Origin: a bacterium
Lineage (GTDB): Bacteria > Bacillota > Clostridia > Oscillospirales > Ruminococcaceae
DNA length: 41,370 nucleotides
Reading direction: 5' to 3'
Assembly: GCA_004561545.1 (NCBI GenBank)
Contig: SFVK01000012.1
Location: 1 to 41,370 of the forward strand
The notes beneath the pieces are model-generated. The model did no database searches. It saw only the letters and a list, made by a program, of their open reading frames with translations, and had not been told where the DNA came from. Within the stretch, counting starts at the first letter, position 1. Every line of letters starts with the position of its first letter. Below are positions 17,675 to 26,562 of the stretch, one piece after another. Both the position numbers and the translations under genes were made by a program.

Positions 17675-19129
17675 TCAGAACTGCTGATAGATAAAGGCGG
17701 ACTGCCCGAAGGCGCCAAAGAACAGAATGGCTGCTGCCGCCGCGTAGTACAGCGTCCAGCGCAGCACAAAGCACTGTTTGCGCACCCAGCGGGCCACATT
17801 GGTTCCGTTGTGCTCGGCGGCAAGCACGATGGTGCAGCCGCAGATCAGCACCACGGGCATCCGCCCGTCGATGCCGGAAGCGGAAATCAGGCCGGTGACG
17901 CTCTGCCAGGCGGCGGAAAGCCCGCCCTCCCAGCCGGTGAGCATCCCGGAGAATATCTCCCCGGGCGCGGCGTCATACAGCGCGCAGGCAAAGAACACCA
18001 GCGTGCCGCAGAACAGCAGATAGGTCATGCAGCGCTGGATAAAATGTTTTACGGCAGGTTCCCGATACAGCGGATTGTAGCGCTCCAGCGCCCGGCGGGG
18101 GGGCCTGGTCAGCTGGGCCACGACGGAGACCACCCCGCAGGCCAGACCCCATTGCAGGTACCGCCAGTCCGCGCCGTGCCACAGGCCGCTCACCGCAAAA
18201 ACGATGACCAGATTCAGCATATGCCGCACCGCGTTGCACCGGCTGCCGCCCAAAGAAAAATAGACGTATTCCCGCAGCCACCCGGTCAGGCTCATGTGCC
18301 AGCGGCTCCAGAAATCCGAAAAATTGACGGCCTCGAAGGGGCTGCGGAAGTTTTCCCGCAGATCGTAACCCAGAATACGCGCCGCGCCGATGACGATATC
18401 ACAGCAGCCCGAAAATTCCATATAAAGCCGTATCGCAAAGAGCAGCGTGGCTGCCACCAGCTGGGGGCCGGGCATCCCGGCAACCGAGGTGTAGACGGTC
18501 TTTATGTAAAGGTTCAGATTGTCCGCCAGCACCATTTTTTTGGTGTAGCCCCACAGCATCCGAAATGCGCCGCCCGCGCAGCGGCTGTAGCTGAACCGGC
18601 GGGATTTTTCCATCTGAGGACGGAAGTGGGGGTACCGCTCAATGGGGCCTGTCACCAGTGTGGGAAAAAAGCTCACGAACAGCGCGTAGTGCAGCAAATT
18701 GGTCTCCACCTTGCAGCGCCGCCGGTAGACATCGATGGTATAGCTCAGTGCCGCCAGCGTAAAATAACCAAGGCCCATGGGAGCGATCAGGTCATCCCGG
18801 TGCGCGGCCACCGAGCCGCCAAAGCTGTCTGCCAGAAGGTTCCAGTATTTATAGTAGACCAGCAGCCCCACACAGGTCAGAACGGCTGCGGTTAAAAACA
18901 GCACCCGCACCGGTTTTTGGCGGCTTTTGCCGATGACCAGCCCGCACAGCCAGGTCACGGCGGTGGCAGTCAGCAAAACCGGCAGCAGCGCCCGGTTGGT
19001 GGGGCTCCAACAGAAAAAGGCGTAGCTCGCCGCCAGCAGAAAGTAGGGGCGCGCCACGCGGGGAAGGGCATAATTCAGGATTGCCACTGCCGCAAAAAAT
19101 CCCAGAAAAAGCAGGGTTGTTACTTCCAT
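17675..19129 (-). CDS. MBOAT-family membrane O-acyltransferase
   Basis: A 484-residue multi-span protein of the AlgI/DltB/PatA group. Conserved residues include GPIERYPHFRPQ (about 161-172), FWSRWHMSLTGWLREY with His278, and the catalytic-type His318 in SGLWHGADW. These enzymes move an acyl (often acetyl) group from a cytoplasmic donor across the membrane to a glycan. The adjacent SGNH gene gives the two-component arrangement seen in alginate, teichoic acid and peptidoglycan acylation. Its place at the end of an L-FucNAc glycan operon suggests that glycan as acceptor (inference). The ATG at 19129 follows a GAGGGAG site at a somewhat long spacing. Confidence 0.92.
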   Translation of the reverse strand: MEVTTLLFLGFFAAVAILNYALPRVARPYFLLAASYAFFCWSPTNRALLPVLLTATAVTWLCGLVIGKSRQKPVRVLFLTAAVLTCVGLLVYYKYWNLLADSFGGSVAAHRDDLIAPMGLGYFTLAALSYTIDVYRRRCKVETNLLHYALFVSFFPTLVTGPIERYPHFRPQMEKSRRFSYSRCAGGAFRMLWGYTKKMVLADNLNLYIKTVYTSVAGMPGPQLVAATLLFAIRLYMEFSGCCDIVIGAARILGYDLRENFRSPFEAVNFSDFWSRWHMSLTGWLREYVYFSLGGSRCNAVRHMLNLVIVFAVSGLWHGADWRYLQWGLACGVVSVVAQLTRPPRRALERYNPLYREPAVKHFIQRCMTYLLFCGTLVFFACALYDAAPGEIFSGMLTGWEGGLSAAWQSVTGLISASGIDGRMPVVLICGCTIVLAAEHNGTNVARWVRKQCFVLRWTLYYAAAAAILFFGAFGQSAFIYQQF

Positions 19130-19169
19130 CTCACCAAAACTCCCTCAACTGTGATGGGACCGCAGAGGA

Positions 19170-19523
19170 TCACGGTTTCTTTTCCAGTTCCCGGACCCGC
19201 TTTTCCAGCAGTGCGTTTTCCTGGGCCAGGCGCTTGCACTTTTCCGCCAGCTGGCTCACCGCAATGCTCAAGCTGATCAGAACCACAAGCACAAAGCAGA
19301 ACATCAGCATAAACACCAGATTGACCGGCATCTCGACGTCCAAAAGATCCCGCAGCACATACACCACATAGGGGCATATGGCAAAGATCACCAAAACCAC
19401 CGCCAGACCCAGCCAGAGCAGGCTGTACTTGACGGTCATCTTGCCCTTTTTGAGCAGCACAAAGATGATGAGCAGCAGAATCACCGCGCCCAGAATCATT
19501 AAAAACTGAAAATGTGCGGTCAT
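19170..19523 (-). CDS. DUF2304 small membrane protein
   Basis: A 117-residue protein with three hydrophobic segments (about 5-24, 34-55 and 67-90) and a charged, coiled-coil-like C-terminus (QLAEKCKRLAQENALLEKRV). The arrangement fits DUF2304, a family typically encoded beside polyprenyl-phosphate-type GT2 enzymes, as here. It probably partners the GT2 made by the gene 18 bp upstream, perhaps anchoring it or handling its lipid-linked product; its true function is unknown. The ATG has AAGGAG 6 bases upstream. Confidence 0.85.
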   Translation of the reverse strand: MTAHFQFLMILGAVILLLIIFVLLKKGKMTVKYSLLWLGLAVVLVIFAICPYVVYVLRDLLDVEMPVNLVFMLMFCFVLVVLISLSIAVSQLAEKCKRLAQENALLEKRVRELEKKP

Positions 19524-19541
19524 GAAACTCTCCTTTTTGGC

Positions 19542-20258
19542 TTACCTCTTCGTCTTTCGGATGGCCAGGCGGTCAATGATCAGAGAAAGCGACACCTTAA
19601 TCATGTAGTAGGCACTCTTGAAGCTCCGAATGCTGGAAACGCCGCCCTGGCGCTCCTGCATGATGACCGGCGCTTCCCCCACCCGGAACCCGGCCAGCGT
19701 GGCCGAGAGAATGGCCTCCGGCTCGGGATAGTCCGAGGCGTAATGGTCAGCAAAATAGGCGGTCAGCCGGGCATTGGTGGCGCGGAAGCCGCTGGTCACA
19801 TCCTGTACCCGGTGGCCGCAGAGCAGATGGATCAGCCAGCTCAGGAACCGGATGCCCACCCGGCGCATAAAGCTGGTCTGGAACCCCTGCCGGGTGATGA
19901 ACCGGCTGCCGATGCACATATCGTACCGGCCCGCCAGCACCGGCTCCACCACCGCCGAAAGATAGGCGGGATCATGCTGTCCGTCGCCATCCATCTGTAC
20001 CGCCACATCATAGCCGTTGGCGCGGGCATAGCGGTAACCGCACTGCACGCCGCCGCCGATGCCCAGATTCACCGGCAGGTCCAGATGGGGATAATGATGG
20101 CGTTCCAGCAGCTCGGCGGAGCGGTCGGTGGAACAGTCGTTGATGACAAGGAAATCCACCTCGGGACAGGTGGCGCGCAGCCGCTCCACCGTGTCCACAA
20201 TGGTTGCCTCCTCGTTGTAGCAGGGGATAATCACAAGAATTTTTGCAGGCGTATTCAA
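19542..20258 (-). CDS. GT2 glycosyltransferase (polyprenyl-phosphate sugar synthase-like)
   Basis: About 238 residues with a GT-A fold: ILVIIPCYNEEATIVDTVER at the N terminus, VINDCSTD, and QMDGDGQHD with the metal-binding Asp cluster. It has no C-terminal membrane spans. The nearest known types are dolichol/polyprenyl-phosphate mannose synthase-like GT2s, which load a sugar on a lipid carrier; the sugar is unknown. There is no ATG at the start. TTG at 20258 (codons TTG AAT ACG) is favoured because GAGGTG lies 5 bases upstream; a GTG at 20264 overlaps that site. The gene sits between wbuB-like and DUF2304 genes in the glycan operon. Confidence 0.88.
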   Translation of the reverse strand: MNTPAKILVIIPCYNEEATIVDTVERLRATCPEVDFLVINDCSTDRSAELLERHHYPHLDLPVNLGIGGGVQCGYRYARANGYDVAVQMDGDGQHDPAYLSAVVEPVLAGRYDMCIGSRFITRQGFQTSFMRRVGIRFLSWLIHLLCGHRVQDVTSGFRATNARLTAYFADHYASDYPEPEAILSATLAGFRVGEAPVIMQERQGGVSSIRSFKSAYYMIKVSLSLIIDRLAIRKTKR

Positions 20259-20286
20259 GAGCACACCTCACATCAGGGGACGGCCC

Positions 20287-21522
20287 TCACACGGTTCCGT
20301 CCAGAATAAAACGTTCCAGTTTGCGCAAAAGCTCGCTGCGGCGGTAATGCGCAAGATAATAGTCCCTGGCCCGGCGGCCCATTTCGGCCCGCTGCCGGGC
20401 GGACATACGGTACAGCGCAGTCAGATTGCCGGCCAGCGCCTCCGCGTCGCAGGCGGGGGAAGTTAAGCCGCCCGCTTCGGCCACCGCCGCGCTGCCCGCG
20501 CCGTCCATACTGGCCAGAACCGGTTTTCCGGCGGCCATGTAACTGGCCACCTTGGCCGGGACCGTCAGCCCCAGGTCGGGGGAATCCGAGAGGGACACCA
20601 TGAGCGCGTCGGCCAGTGCGGTAAATTTGGGAATCTCGGTGGCCGGCACACTGCCATAGAAGGTCACATACGCCCCGGCGTCCAGCTCCCTCACCAGCTG
20701 TTCCAGGGCGTTCCGGCTCATGCCGTCGCCCACCAGCAGCAGGTGCAGCGTTTCCGCACCGGCCTCCCGCGCAGCTTTGACCGCGCGGATCACCGTTTCC
20801 AGACTCTGCGCCGGGGTAAAGGTGCCGGTAAACACCAGGTTGAACCGGTTGCCAAACCGCTGCTCCAGTTCGGGATCATGCCGGGGTTCGGCATAAAAAT
20901 CCTCACAGTACTGCGGAATCACGGCCACCTGTTCCGCGCCCTTGCCGGTGCGCTCCATCAGGCGCTTTTGCAGCGGTTCGCTCATGGCGATCAGCCGGTC
21001 CGCCCTGCGGTAGAGCGCGTCGCTCACGCCCTGGGCAATGCGGCGCAGCAGGGGATTCTGGATATTGAGCACACTATAGAGATTTTCCGGCCAGATGTCC
21101 AGCACATAGTTGGTGAAGGGGACGCCCTGCCTTTTGGCGTACCGGATGGCGGGCCAGCACATGAGAACCGGGCTGGTGTTGAAGCAGAACACCGCATCGT
21201 AATCCCCGGGCAGCCGTCCCAGCCCGCGCCAGGCATACCATGGCCAGCTCACATAGTTCAGAAAGATGTTCACCGAGGTGTTGCCCTTTCGGGGGATCTC
21301 CCGGCAGCGGAACACCCGGGCGCCGTGGTAGGTTTCCTCCATGGGGCCTTTCCCGCTGTAACCGGGAAACCACTCGCCTTTGGGGTAGTTGGGCAGCCCG
21401 CAGAGCACATCCACCGCGATGCCGTCCTGCAAAAAACCGTCCACAATATCATTGATTCGGAAATTCTCCGGCCAAAAATGCTGGGTCACAACAAGGATTC
21501 GTCTGGCCACGGGCCGCTGCAC
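20287..21522 (-). CDS. WbuB-like GT4 glycosyltransferase
   Basis: A 411-residue GT-B enzyme. The N-terminal VVTQHFWPENFRINDIVDGF block, DIWPENLYSV, and the C-terminal sugar-nucleotide site (GLTVPAKVASYMAAGKPVLA) are those of the GT4 group that includes WbuB, an L-FucNAc transferase in O-antigen synthesis. Its position right after three UDP-L-FucNAc synthesis genes supports transfer of L-FucNAc. The start is uncertain: GTG at 21522 has AAAGG unusually close, and the next in-frame GTG (21510) has none. Either way the conserved core begins at RILVVTQ. It is 19 bp after the 2-epimerase gene. Confidence 0.88.
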   Translation of the reverse strand: MQRPVARRILVVTQHFWPENFRINDIVDGFLQDGIAVDVLCGLPNYPKGEWFPGYSGKGPMEETYHGARVFRCREIPRKGNTSVNIFLNYVSWPWYAWRGLGRLPGDYDAVFCFNTSPVLMCWPAIRYAKRQGVPFTNYVLDIWPENLYSVLNIQNPLLRRIAQGVSDALYRRADRLIAMSEPLQKRLMERTGKGAEQVAVIPQYCEDFYAEPRHDPELEQRFGNRFNLVFTGTFTPAQSLETVIRAVKAAREAGAETLHLLLVGDGMSRNALEQLVRELDAGAYVTFYGSVPATEIPKFTALADALMVSLSDSPDLGLTVPAKVASYMAAGKPVLASMDGAGSAAVAEAGGLTSPACDAEALAGNLTALYRMSARQRAEMGRRARDYYLAHYRRSELLRKLERFILDGTV

Positions 21523-21541
21523 AACCTTTCTATGTTTAAAA

Positions 21542-22681
21542 TCAGCCTTTGCGCCACACCATTTTGTTGACCACGCCGGTGTAGCTCTGGATGATTTTGA
21601 CCACCTTGGTGGAAACGTCCTCGGTGTAATAGGGCACCGGAATGCCGTTGTCCCCGTTGGCGTTCATGGCCACGGCGGTGGCCACCGCCTGCTCCACGCC
21701 GCCCTCGCTGATGCCGGCCAGCACAAAACAGCCCTTGTCCAGCGCTTCGGGCCGCTCGGTGCTGGTGCGGATGCACACGGCAGGGAAGGGGTGTCCCACG
21801 CTGGTGAAAAAGCTGGATTCCTCCGGCAGCGTGCCGGAGTCCGAAACCACGCAGAAGGCGTTCATCTGCAGGTGGTTGTAATCATGGAAGCCCAGGGGCT
21901 CATGCAGCCGCACCCGCTCATCCAGCTGGAATCCCATGGCGTCCAGCCGTTTTTTGCTGCGGGGATGGCAGGAATATAGGATGGGCATATCATAGGTTTC
22001 GGCCAGATGGTTGATGGAGGTGAACAGATCGATAAAATTTTTCTCGGTATCGATGTTTTCCTCCCGATGGGCGGAGAGCAGCATATAGTTCTGCGGCTCC
22101 AGGCCCAGCCGCTCCAGCACGTCGGACGCCTCAATTTTGGCCAGGTTGGCGTGGAGCACCTCCGCCATGGGGCTGCCGGTCACAAAGGTGCGCTCTTTGG
22201 CGGTGCCCTCGGCGTTCAGGTACCGCCGGGCGTGCTCGGAATAGCACATATTCACGTCGGCAATGTGGTCCACAATGCGGCGGTTGGTCTCCTCGGGCAG
22301 GCACTCGTCAAAGCACCGGTTGCCGGCTTCCATGTGGAAGATGGGAATGTGCAACCGCTTGGCCCCGATGGCGGACAGGCAGGAGTTTGTGTCCCCCAGA
22401 ATCAGCAGGGCGTCGGGCTTCTGTTCCGCCATAAGTTTGTAGGATTTGGCAATGATGTTGCCGATGGTCTCGCCCAGATCGCTGCCCACCGCGTCCAGAT
22501 AAAAGTCCGGCGCACGCAGCCCCAGATCCTCAAAAAAGACCTGATTGAGGTTGTAATCGTAATTCTGGCCGGTATGAACCAGAATCTGGTCAAAGTAGAC
22601 ATCACATTTCTTGATGACGGCGCTCAGGCGGATGATCTCCGGCCGGGTGCCGATGATGGTCATCAGACGCAGCTTTTTCAT
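21542..22681 (-). CDS. fnlC: UDP-N-acetylglucosamine 2-epimerase family, FnlC/CapG type
   Basis: A 379-residue GT-B-like epimerase (MTIIGTRPEIIRLSAVIKK, HMEAGNRCFDECLPEETNRR, SDSGTLPEESSFF). In the CapE-CapF-CapG pathway the third enzyme epimerises C2 of the L-talose (L-pneumosamine) form to give UDP-N-acetyl-L-fucosamine. The assignment over plain WecB comes from the two upstream genes, which supply its substrate. The ATG at 22681 has AAGGA about 7 bases upstream. It follows fnlB by 15 bp. Confidence 0.9.
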   Translation of the reverse strand: MKKLRLMTIIGTRPEIIRLSAVIKKCDVYFDQILVHTGQNYDYNLNQVFFEDLGLRAPDFYLDAVGSDLGETIGNIIAKSYKLMAEQKPDALLILGDTNSCLSAIGAKRLHIPIFHMEAGNRCFDECLPEETNRRIVDHIADVNMCYSEHARRYLNAEGTAKERTFVTGSPMAEVLHANLAKIEASDVLERLGLEPQNYMLLSAHREENIDTEKNFIDLFTSINHLAETYDMPILYSCHPRSKKRLDAMGFQLDERVRLHEPLGFHDYNHLQMNAFCVVSDSGTLPEESSFFTSVGHPFPAVCIRTSTERPEALDKGCFVLAGISEGGVEQAVATAVAMNANGDNGIPVPYYTEDVSTKVVKIIQSYTGVVNKMVWRKG

Positions 22682-22696
22682 TCCGAATCCTTCCTC

Positions 22697-23893
22697 TTAT
22701 ACCTTCAGCGCAAACGTGTCGGGGTGACCGGGGTCAAAGGGCTCGTTGGCCCACATGACGGTCACCAGGTTTTCCGTTTCGCTCAGATTGATGATGTTGT
22801 GGGTGTAGCCGGGCAGCATATGCACCGCCTCGATTGTTTCACCGCTCACCTCAAATTCCAGTACCTCGTCGCTGTCGACCCGGCGCTGCTGAATCAGCCC
22901 GTGGCCGGACACCACCATAAAGAACTCCCACTTGGTGTTGTGCCAGTGCTGGCCCTTGGTGATGCCGGGCCGGGAAATGTTCACCGAAACCTGCCCGCAA
23001 TTTTCGGTGCGCAGCAGCTCCGTGAAGCTGCCCCGGTCATCCACGTTCATTTTGAGCGGGAAGGCCGCCTTCTCCTTGGGCAAATAGGAGAGATAGGTGG
23101 AATACAGCTTCTTTGCCAGGCTCCCGGCCGGAATCTGGGGCATGACCAGCGTTTTGGGCTGATCGGCAAAGGCATACAGCAGATCCGCCAGCTCACCCAG
23201 TGTGGCCCGGTGGGTCACAGGGCAGAAGCAGTACTTTCCCTCCGCGGCGGGCACCGGCGTCAGCCCGTCGTAGTCACAGCGGTGGGGATGCCCCTCCAGC
23301 GCGTTCAGCATTTCCTCCACCAGGTCATCAATGTAGAGCAGTTCCAGCCCGGCGCTGCGGTCGTTGATCTGAATGGGCAGATCATGGGCAATGTTGTGGC
23401 AGAAGGTGGCAACCACGCTGTTGTAGTTGGGGCGGCACCATTTTCCGAACAGGTTGGGGAACCGGTAAACCAGCACGGGGGCGCCGGTCTGCCGGCCATA
23501 GTCAAAGAACAGATTTTCCCCCGCCAGCTTGCTGGTACCGTAATCCGACTGCCCGTACCGGCCGATGAGGGTGGCCTGGATGGAGCTGGACAGCATGACC
23601 GGGCAGGCGTTGCCGTGGCGGCGCAGCGTGTCCAGCAGGGTGGAGGCAAACCCGAAATTGCCCTCCATGAACTCGCTGGGTTCCTTCGGCCGGTTGACCC
23701 CCGCCAGATTGAACACAAAATCCGCCTGCTCACACCAGGAATCCAGCAGGGCCGGGTCGGTGTCCAGATCGTACGCAAAGATCTCCTCGATGGCCAGACT
23801 GCGGGTGCGGTTTTTGCCGGTCTGGATGTTGCGCAGGTTTTCGCACAGATTGCGCCCCACAAAGCCCCGGGCGCCGGTGACTAGAATTTTCAT
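22697..23893 (-). CDS. fnlB: bifunctional epimerase/reductase, FnlB/CapF type
   Basis: A 398-residue two-domain protein. The N-terminal SDR domain has the NAD(P) motif TGARGFVG and the catalytic YGTSK. The C-terminal part from about residue 270 is a cupin with the metal-type motif GQHWHNTKWEFF. This SDR-cupin fusion is diagnostic for CapF/WbjC, which epimerises and reduces the 4-keto intermediate to UDP-2-acetamido-2,6-dideoxy-L-talose. The start overlaps the fnlA stop as ATGA, so translation is coupled. Confidence 0.93.
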   Translation of the reverse strand: MKILVTGARGFVGRNLCENLRNIQTGKNRTRSLAIEEIFAYDLDTDPALLDSWCEQADFVFNLAGVNRPKEPSEFMEGNFGFASTLLDTLRRHGNACPVMLSSSIQATLIGRYGQSDYGTSKLAGENLFFDYGRQTGAPVLVYRFPNLFGKWCRPNYNSVVATFCHNIAHDLPIQINDRSAGLELLYIDDLVEEMLNALEGHPHRCDYDGLTPVPAAEGKYCFCPVTHRATLGELADLLYAFADQPKTLVMPQIPAGSLAKKLYSTYLSYLPKEKAAFPLKMNVDDRGSFTELLRTENCGQVSVNISRPGITKGQHWHNTKWEFFMVVSGHGLIQQRRVDSDEVLEFEVSGETIEAVHMLPGYTHNIINLSETENLVTVMWANEPFDPGHPDTFALKV

Positions 23894-24942
23894 TTGGCCT
23901 CCAGCTTGGCAAGCTCTTCCCGGATATAGTCGGTGGTTTTGATTTTGGCAATGGTCTCCTCCACGTTCAGGCGGCGGGTGTTGTGACTGGTATAATCCTC
24001 GTCCGCCTGGGTGTGGACCTGACCCTTGATGAAATATTTGTCATAGTTCAGGTCGCGGTTGTCGGCGGCCACGCGGTAATAACCGCCCATGTCCTCCGAC
24101 CGGGTGCGCTCCTCCTTGGTCATCAGCGTCTCGTACAGCTTTTCCCCGTGACGGGTCCCGATGATGCGGGTGCCGGTATCGCCAAAGAGCGTCTGCACCG
24201 CCTTGGCCAGGTCGCCGATGGTGGACGCGTCGGATTTCTGGATGAACAGGTCGCCGGGATTGGCGTGTTCAAAGGCGAACATGACCAGATCAACCGCTTC
24301 GTCCAGGTTCATCAGGAAGCGGGTCATGCCGGGATCGGTGATGGTGATGGGGTTGCCCGCCTTGATCTGATCCACAAACAGCGGAATGACCGAACCGCGG
24401 CTGCACATGACGTTGCCGTAGCGGGTGCAGCAGATCACCGGGCCGCCGCGCTGGGCGCTGACCCGGGCATTGGCGGTGATCACATGCTCCATCATGGCCT
24501 TGGAGATGCCCATGGCATTGATGGGATAAGCTGCCTTGTCGGTGGAAAGACAGACCACCCGCTCCACGCCCGCCTCCATGGCGGCATGGAGCATATTGTC
24601 GGTCCCTTCAATGTTGGTGCGAACGGCTTCCATGGGGAAGAACTCGCAGGAAGGCACCTGCTTGAGCGCGGCCGCGTGGAAAATAAAGTTGACGCCGGGC
24701 ATAACATCCCGCAGGCTCTGGATGTTGCGCACATCACCGATGTAGAATTTGACCTTGTTGTAATAGTCGGGGTACTGCGCCTGAAGCTCATGGCGCATAT
24801 CGTCCTGCTTTTTCTCATCGCGGCTGAAAATGCGGATCTCGCCGATATCGGTGGTCAGGAAATGCTTGAGCACCGTATGACCAAAGCTGCCGGTGCCACC
24901 GGTGATCAACAGCGTTTTATCTTTAAAAATGGAACCTGCCAT
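23890..24942 (-). CDS. fnlA: UDP-GlcNAc 4,6-dehydratase/5-epimerase, FnlA/CapE type
   Basis: A 350-residue extended SDR. The cofactor motif is ITGGTGSFGH, and the active-site segment STDKAAYPINAMGISKAMME has Met in place of the usual Tyr (MxxxK), as in FlaA1/CapE-type dehydratases. It would convert UDP-GlcNAc to the 4-keto-6-deoxy hexulose that starts UDP-L-FucNAc synthesis. First gene of the glycan operon, with AGGAGG upstream of the ATG at 24942 and a promoter at 25002-25030. Confidence 0.93.
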   Translation of the reverse strand: MAGSIFKDKTLLITGGTGSFGHTVLKHFLTTDIGEIRIFSRDEKKQDDMRHELQAQYPDYYNKVKFYIGDVRNIQSLRDVMPGVNFIFHAAALKQVPSCEFFPMEAVRTNIEGTDNMLHAAMEAGVERVVCLSTDKAAYPINAMGISKAMMEHVITANARVSAQRGGPVICCTRYGNVMCSRGSVIPLFVDQIKAGNPITITDPGMTRFLMNLDEAVDLVMFAFEHANPGDLFIQKSDASTIGDLAKAVQTLFGDTGTRIIGTRHGEKLYETLMTKEERTRSEDMGGYYRVAADNRDLNYDKYFIKGQVHTQADEDYTSHNTRRLNVEETIAKIKTTDYIREELAKLEAK

Positions 24943-25001
24943 GATGTCCTCCTCGTTGGGTCAAAGAATGAATTGCAGACTTTGCCTTTATAATCTTATT
25001 A

Positions 25002-25030
25002 ATTCTAACATAAAAGTTACAGCTTGAAAA
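25002..25030 (-). promoter_or_regulatory. promoter of the L-FucNAc glycan operon
   Basis: TTTTCA (25025-25030) and TAGAAT (25002-25007) are 17 bp apart on the minus strand, with a TG extension before the -10 box. It starts about 60 bp before fnlA and is back to back with the pepT promoter. Confidence 0.6.
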
Positions 25031-25040
25031 GTACCCCGTC

Positions 25041-25069
25041 TTGGAAAATCCTGTTTTTTGTGGTACAAT
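25041..25069 (+). promoter_or_regulatory. promoter of pepT
   Basis: TTGGAA (25041-25046), a 17-bp spacer and TACAAT (25064-25069), 35 bp before the ATG. A near-consensus housekeeping promoter. Confidence 0.75.
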
Positions 25070-25104
25070 ACCCTCAAATCCGATTGTGAAAAAAGGAGAT
25101 TTCA

Positions 25105-26331
25105 ATGATGCGTGCTTATGAACGTTTGCTGCGCTATGTAAAGGTGAATACGACCTCGGACCCGGAAAGCGCCACCCACCCCACCACCGCCCGCCAGTTT
25201 GACCTGGCAAACATTCTGGTGGAGGAACTGAAAAGGCTGGGCCTCTCGGATGCCCGCGTGGATGAACACTGCTATGTCTATGCCACCCTTCCCGCCACGC
25301 CCGGCTGTGAGAAGGCGAAGGGCCTGGGCTTCATCGCCCATATGGACACCGCCCCCGATGCCCCCGGCGAGAACGTCAACCCCCAGATTCACGAAAACTA
25401 CGACGGCGGCGATGTGGTGCTGCCCGGCACCGGCGCGGTGCTCTCGGTGGAGCAGTTTCCCTTCCTGAAAAAACTGCGCGGCCAGACCCTCATCACCACG
25501 GACGGCACCACGCTGCTGGGCGCCGATGACAAGGCCGGCGTTGCCGAGATCATGACCATGCTGGAGACCCTTCAGCAGGAAAAACGTCCCCACGGCAAGC
25601 TGTGCATTGCCTTTACCCCCGACGAGGAGGTGGGGCAGGGCGCCGACCTCTTTGATGTGGAGGGCTTCGGCGCCGCCTGCGCCTACACGGTGGACGGCGA
25701 CGAGGCGGGGGAGATCAGCTATGAAAACTTCAACGCTGCCGCAGCCTTTGTGACGGTACACGGCTTCTCGGTCCATCCCGGCTCCGCAAAGAATGCCATG
25801 ATCAACGCCCAGAATGTGGCCATCGAGTTCCACAACGCTCTGCCCCGGTTTGACCGTCCCGAATGCACCGAAAACCGGGAAGGCTTTTTCCACCTGTGCA
25901 GCATGGCAGGCGATGTGAACAGCGCCCGGCTGGGCTACATCATCCGCGACCACAGCGCTGAAAATTTCCGCTGCCGCAAGGAAACCATGCGCCATATTGC
26001 AGACCTCCTCAACGAAAAGTACGGTGCCGGAACCGCGGAACTGGAAATCCGGGACAGCTATTTCAATATGCTGGAAAAGATCAAGCCCCATTTCCACCTG
26101 GTGGAGAACGCCCGCAAAGCCATCCGCGCCGCCGGTCTGGAGCCCATCGAACCCCCGGTGCGCGGCGGCACCGACGGTGCGACGCTGAGCTTTAAGGGCC
26201 TGCCCTGCCCCAATTTGGGCACCGGCGGATTCAACTACCACGGCCCCTGCGAGGGCATTACCGTGGAAGCCATGGACAAGGCCACCGAGATTTTGCTCAA
26301 TCTGGCGGATCTCTATAAGGATGCGCAATGA
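25105..26331 (+). CDS. pepT: peptidase T (tripeptide aminopeptidase)
   Basis: A 408-residue M20B zinc peptidase that releases the N-terminal residue of tripeptides in the cytoplasm. Visible motifs are FIAHMDTAPDAPG (first metal His-x-Asp), TTLLGADDKAGVAEIM, AFTPDEEVGQGA (catalytic Glu pair), VDGDEAGE, and the late HGFSVHPGSAKNAM and RGGTDGA segments. Length and domain order are typical. Two ATG codons are adjacent; AAAAGGAG lies 6 bases before the first. Single-gene unit, divergent from the glycan operon. Confidence 0.96.
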   Translation: MMRAYERLLRYVKVNTTSDPESATHPTTARQFDLANILVEELKRLGLSDARVDEHCYVYATLPATPGCEKAKGLGFIAHMDTAPDAPGENVNPQIHENYDGGDVVLPGTGAVLSVEQFPFLKKLRGQTLITTDGTTLLGADDKAGVAEIMTMLETLQQEKRPHGKLCIAFTPDEEVGQGADLFDVEGFGAACAYTVDGDEAGEISYENFNAAAAFVTVHGFSVHPGSAKNAMINAQNVAIEFHNALPRFDRPECTENREGFFHLCSMAGDVNSARLGYIIRDHSAENFRCRKETMRHIADLLNEKYGAGTAELEIRDSYFNMLEKIKPHFHLVENARKAIRAAGLEPIEPPVRGGTDGATLSFKGLPCPNLGTGGFNYHGPCEGITVEAMDKATEILLNLADLYKDAQ

Positions 26332-26364
26332 TCCCTTCCTGAGCGAAAATCCTGCGCCAGGGTC

Positions 26365-26393
26365 TTGACAAAACCGCATCGGGAACGTATAAT
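26365..26393 (+). promoter_or_regulatory. consensus promoter of tRNA-Gly
   Basis: TTGACA (26365-26370), a 17-bp spacer and TATAAT (26388-26393): both boxes are perfect, 13 bp before the tRNA. The best promoter in the window, as expected for a stable RNA. Confidence 0.92.
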
Positions 26394-26406
26394 TGGTTTT
26401 ACCGAT

Positions 26407-26482
26407 GCGGGATTAGCTCATCCGGTAGAGTGACTGCTTCCCAAGCAGTAGGTGGCGAGTTCGAGACTCGTATCCCGCTCCA
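26407..26482 (+). tRNA. tRNA-Gly (anticodon CCC)
   Basis: A complete 76-base cloverleaf: acceptor GCGGGAT with ATCCCGC, D-arm, anticodon stem ACTGC/GCAGT with loop TTCCCAA (CCC at 26440-26442), T-arm GCGAG/CTCGT with TTCGAGA, discriminator T and an encoded CCA. It reads GGG codons. It has its own promoter and terminator. Confidence 0.96.
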
Positions 26483-26487
26483 AAAAT

Positions 26488-26520
26488 GACGGTGCAATGT
26501 CTGTTGCGCCGTCTTTTTTT
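26488..26520 (+). terminator. terminator of tRNA-Gly
   Basis: A 10-bp stem (26488-26497 with 26504-26513, one G-U) with a 6-base loop, followed by seven T residues. Confidence 0.9.
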
Positions 26521-26562
26521 CCATTCATGGGCCTTGTGACCGGGCCCCGGGAGGTGCATTGT

